Positions 5,615 through 5,629 of a DNA stretch of 5,629 bases are shown piece by piece; position 1 is the stretch's first letter, and each line of letters starts with the position of its first letter. Below the pieces are notes generated by a model. That model made no database searches and had not been told where the DNA came from. It saw only the letters and a program-made list of their open reading frames with translations. The translations under genes and the position numbers were made by a program. Location of the stretch: assembly GCA_964397525.1 (NCBI GenBank), contig CAYNIY010000078.1, forward strand, positions 1 to 5,629, given 5' to 3'. The stretch is from Syntrophopropionicum sp964397525 (GTDB lineage Bacteria; Bacillota; Desulfotomaculia; Desulfotomaculales; Pelotomaculaceae).

Positions 5615-5629
5615 AACAAATAATTTATT

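Noticed and set aside
5577..5629. Copy 2 of the palindrome as the intrinsic terminator of gatB
   Set aside because: The stem is stable but is followed by AAACAAATAATTTATT rather than a T-tract, and a recurring copy upstream of gatC shows it is a dispersed repeat; a separate hairpin at 5511-5542 lies closer to the stop codon.

Overview
The window looks like a chromosomal segment of a Firmicute, probably a Clostridia-type anaerobe of intermediate G+C. This rests on strong purine-rich Shine-Dalgarno sites before the genes, a consensus sigma-A promoter, a GuaD closely resembling the Bacillus enzyme, and a clustered gatCAB operon. The genus cannot be fixed from sequence reading alone. All six genes lie on the + strand.

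Left part (1-2084): three apparently unrelated genes. The first is a guanine deaminase (25-504) with every expected active-site residue. The second is a periplasmic sugar-binding-type protein (best start 586) that has no signal peptide and no transporter partners, and is clearly more A+T-rich than its surroundings. The third is a DUF4256 protein (best start 1518) of unknown function. Two small DNA palindromes, one before the binding-protein start and one at its 3' end, could be operators.

Middle (2085-2280): a short intergenic region with a 40-bp imperfect palindrome (2152-2191), followed 2 bp later by a near-perfect promoter (TTGTCA, 17 bp, TATAAT) that should drive the operon to its right. 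The leader is only about 50 nt, so a T-box is not possible here.

Right part (2281-5504): gatC-gatA-gatB, tightly spaced, encoding the three subunits of the tRNA-dependent Asp/Glu amidotransferase. A hairpin that may end transcription follows gatB. A second copy of the palindrome lies at 5577-5614, so the operon sits between two copies of the same REP-like repeat.

The main discovery candidate is in the gat operon. GatA is full length and keeps both active-site serines (S154, S178), but the catalytic lysine of the amidase signature is glutamate (E79, in ALEDDI where the family has IKDN). The glutamine-binding aspartate is replaced by glutamine (Q423), and the usually invariant glycine before the SSGGS motif is isoleucine. 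GatB keeps its metal and transamidation residues, but the very conserved DYRYFPEPDL motif reads DYRCFIEQEI. The frames are intact, so this is not simple decay. The likeliest readings are a diverged second GatCAB with impaired or absent glutaminase, possibly using free ammonia or another amide donor, or a complex repurposed for another reaction.
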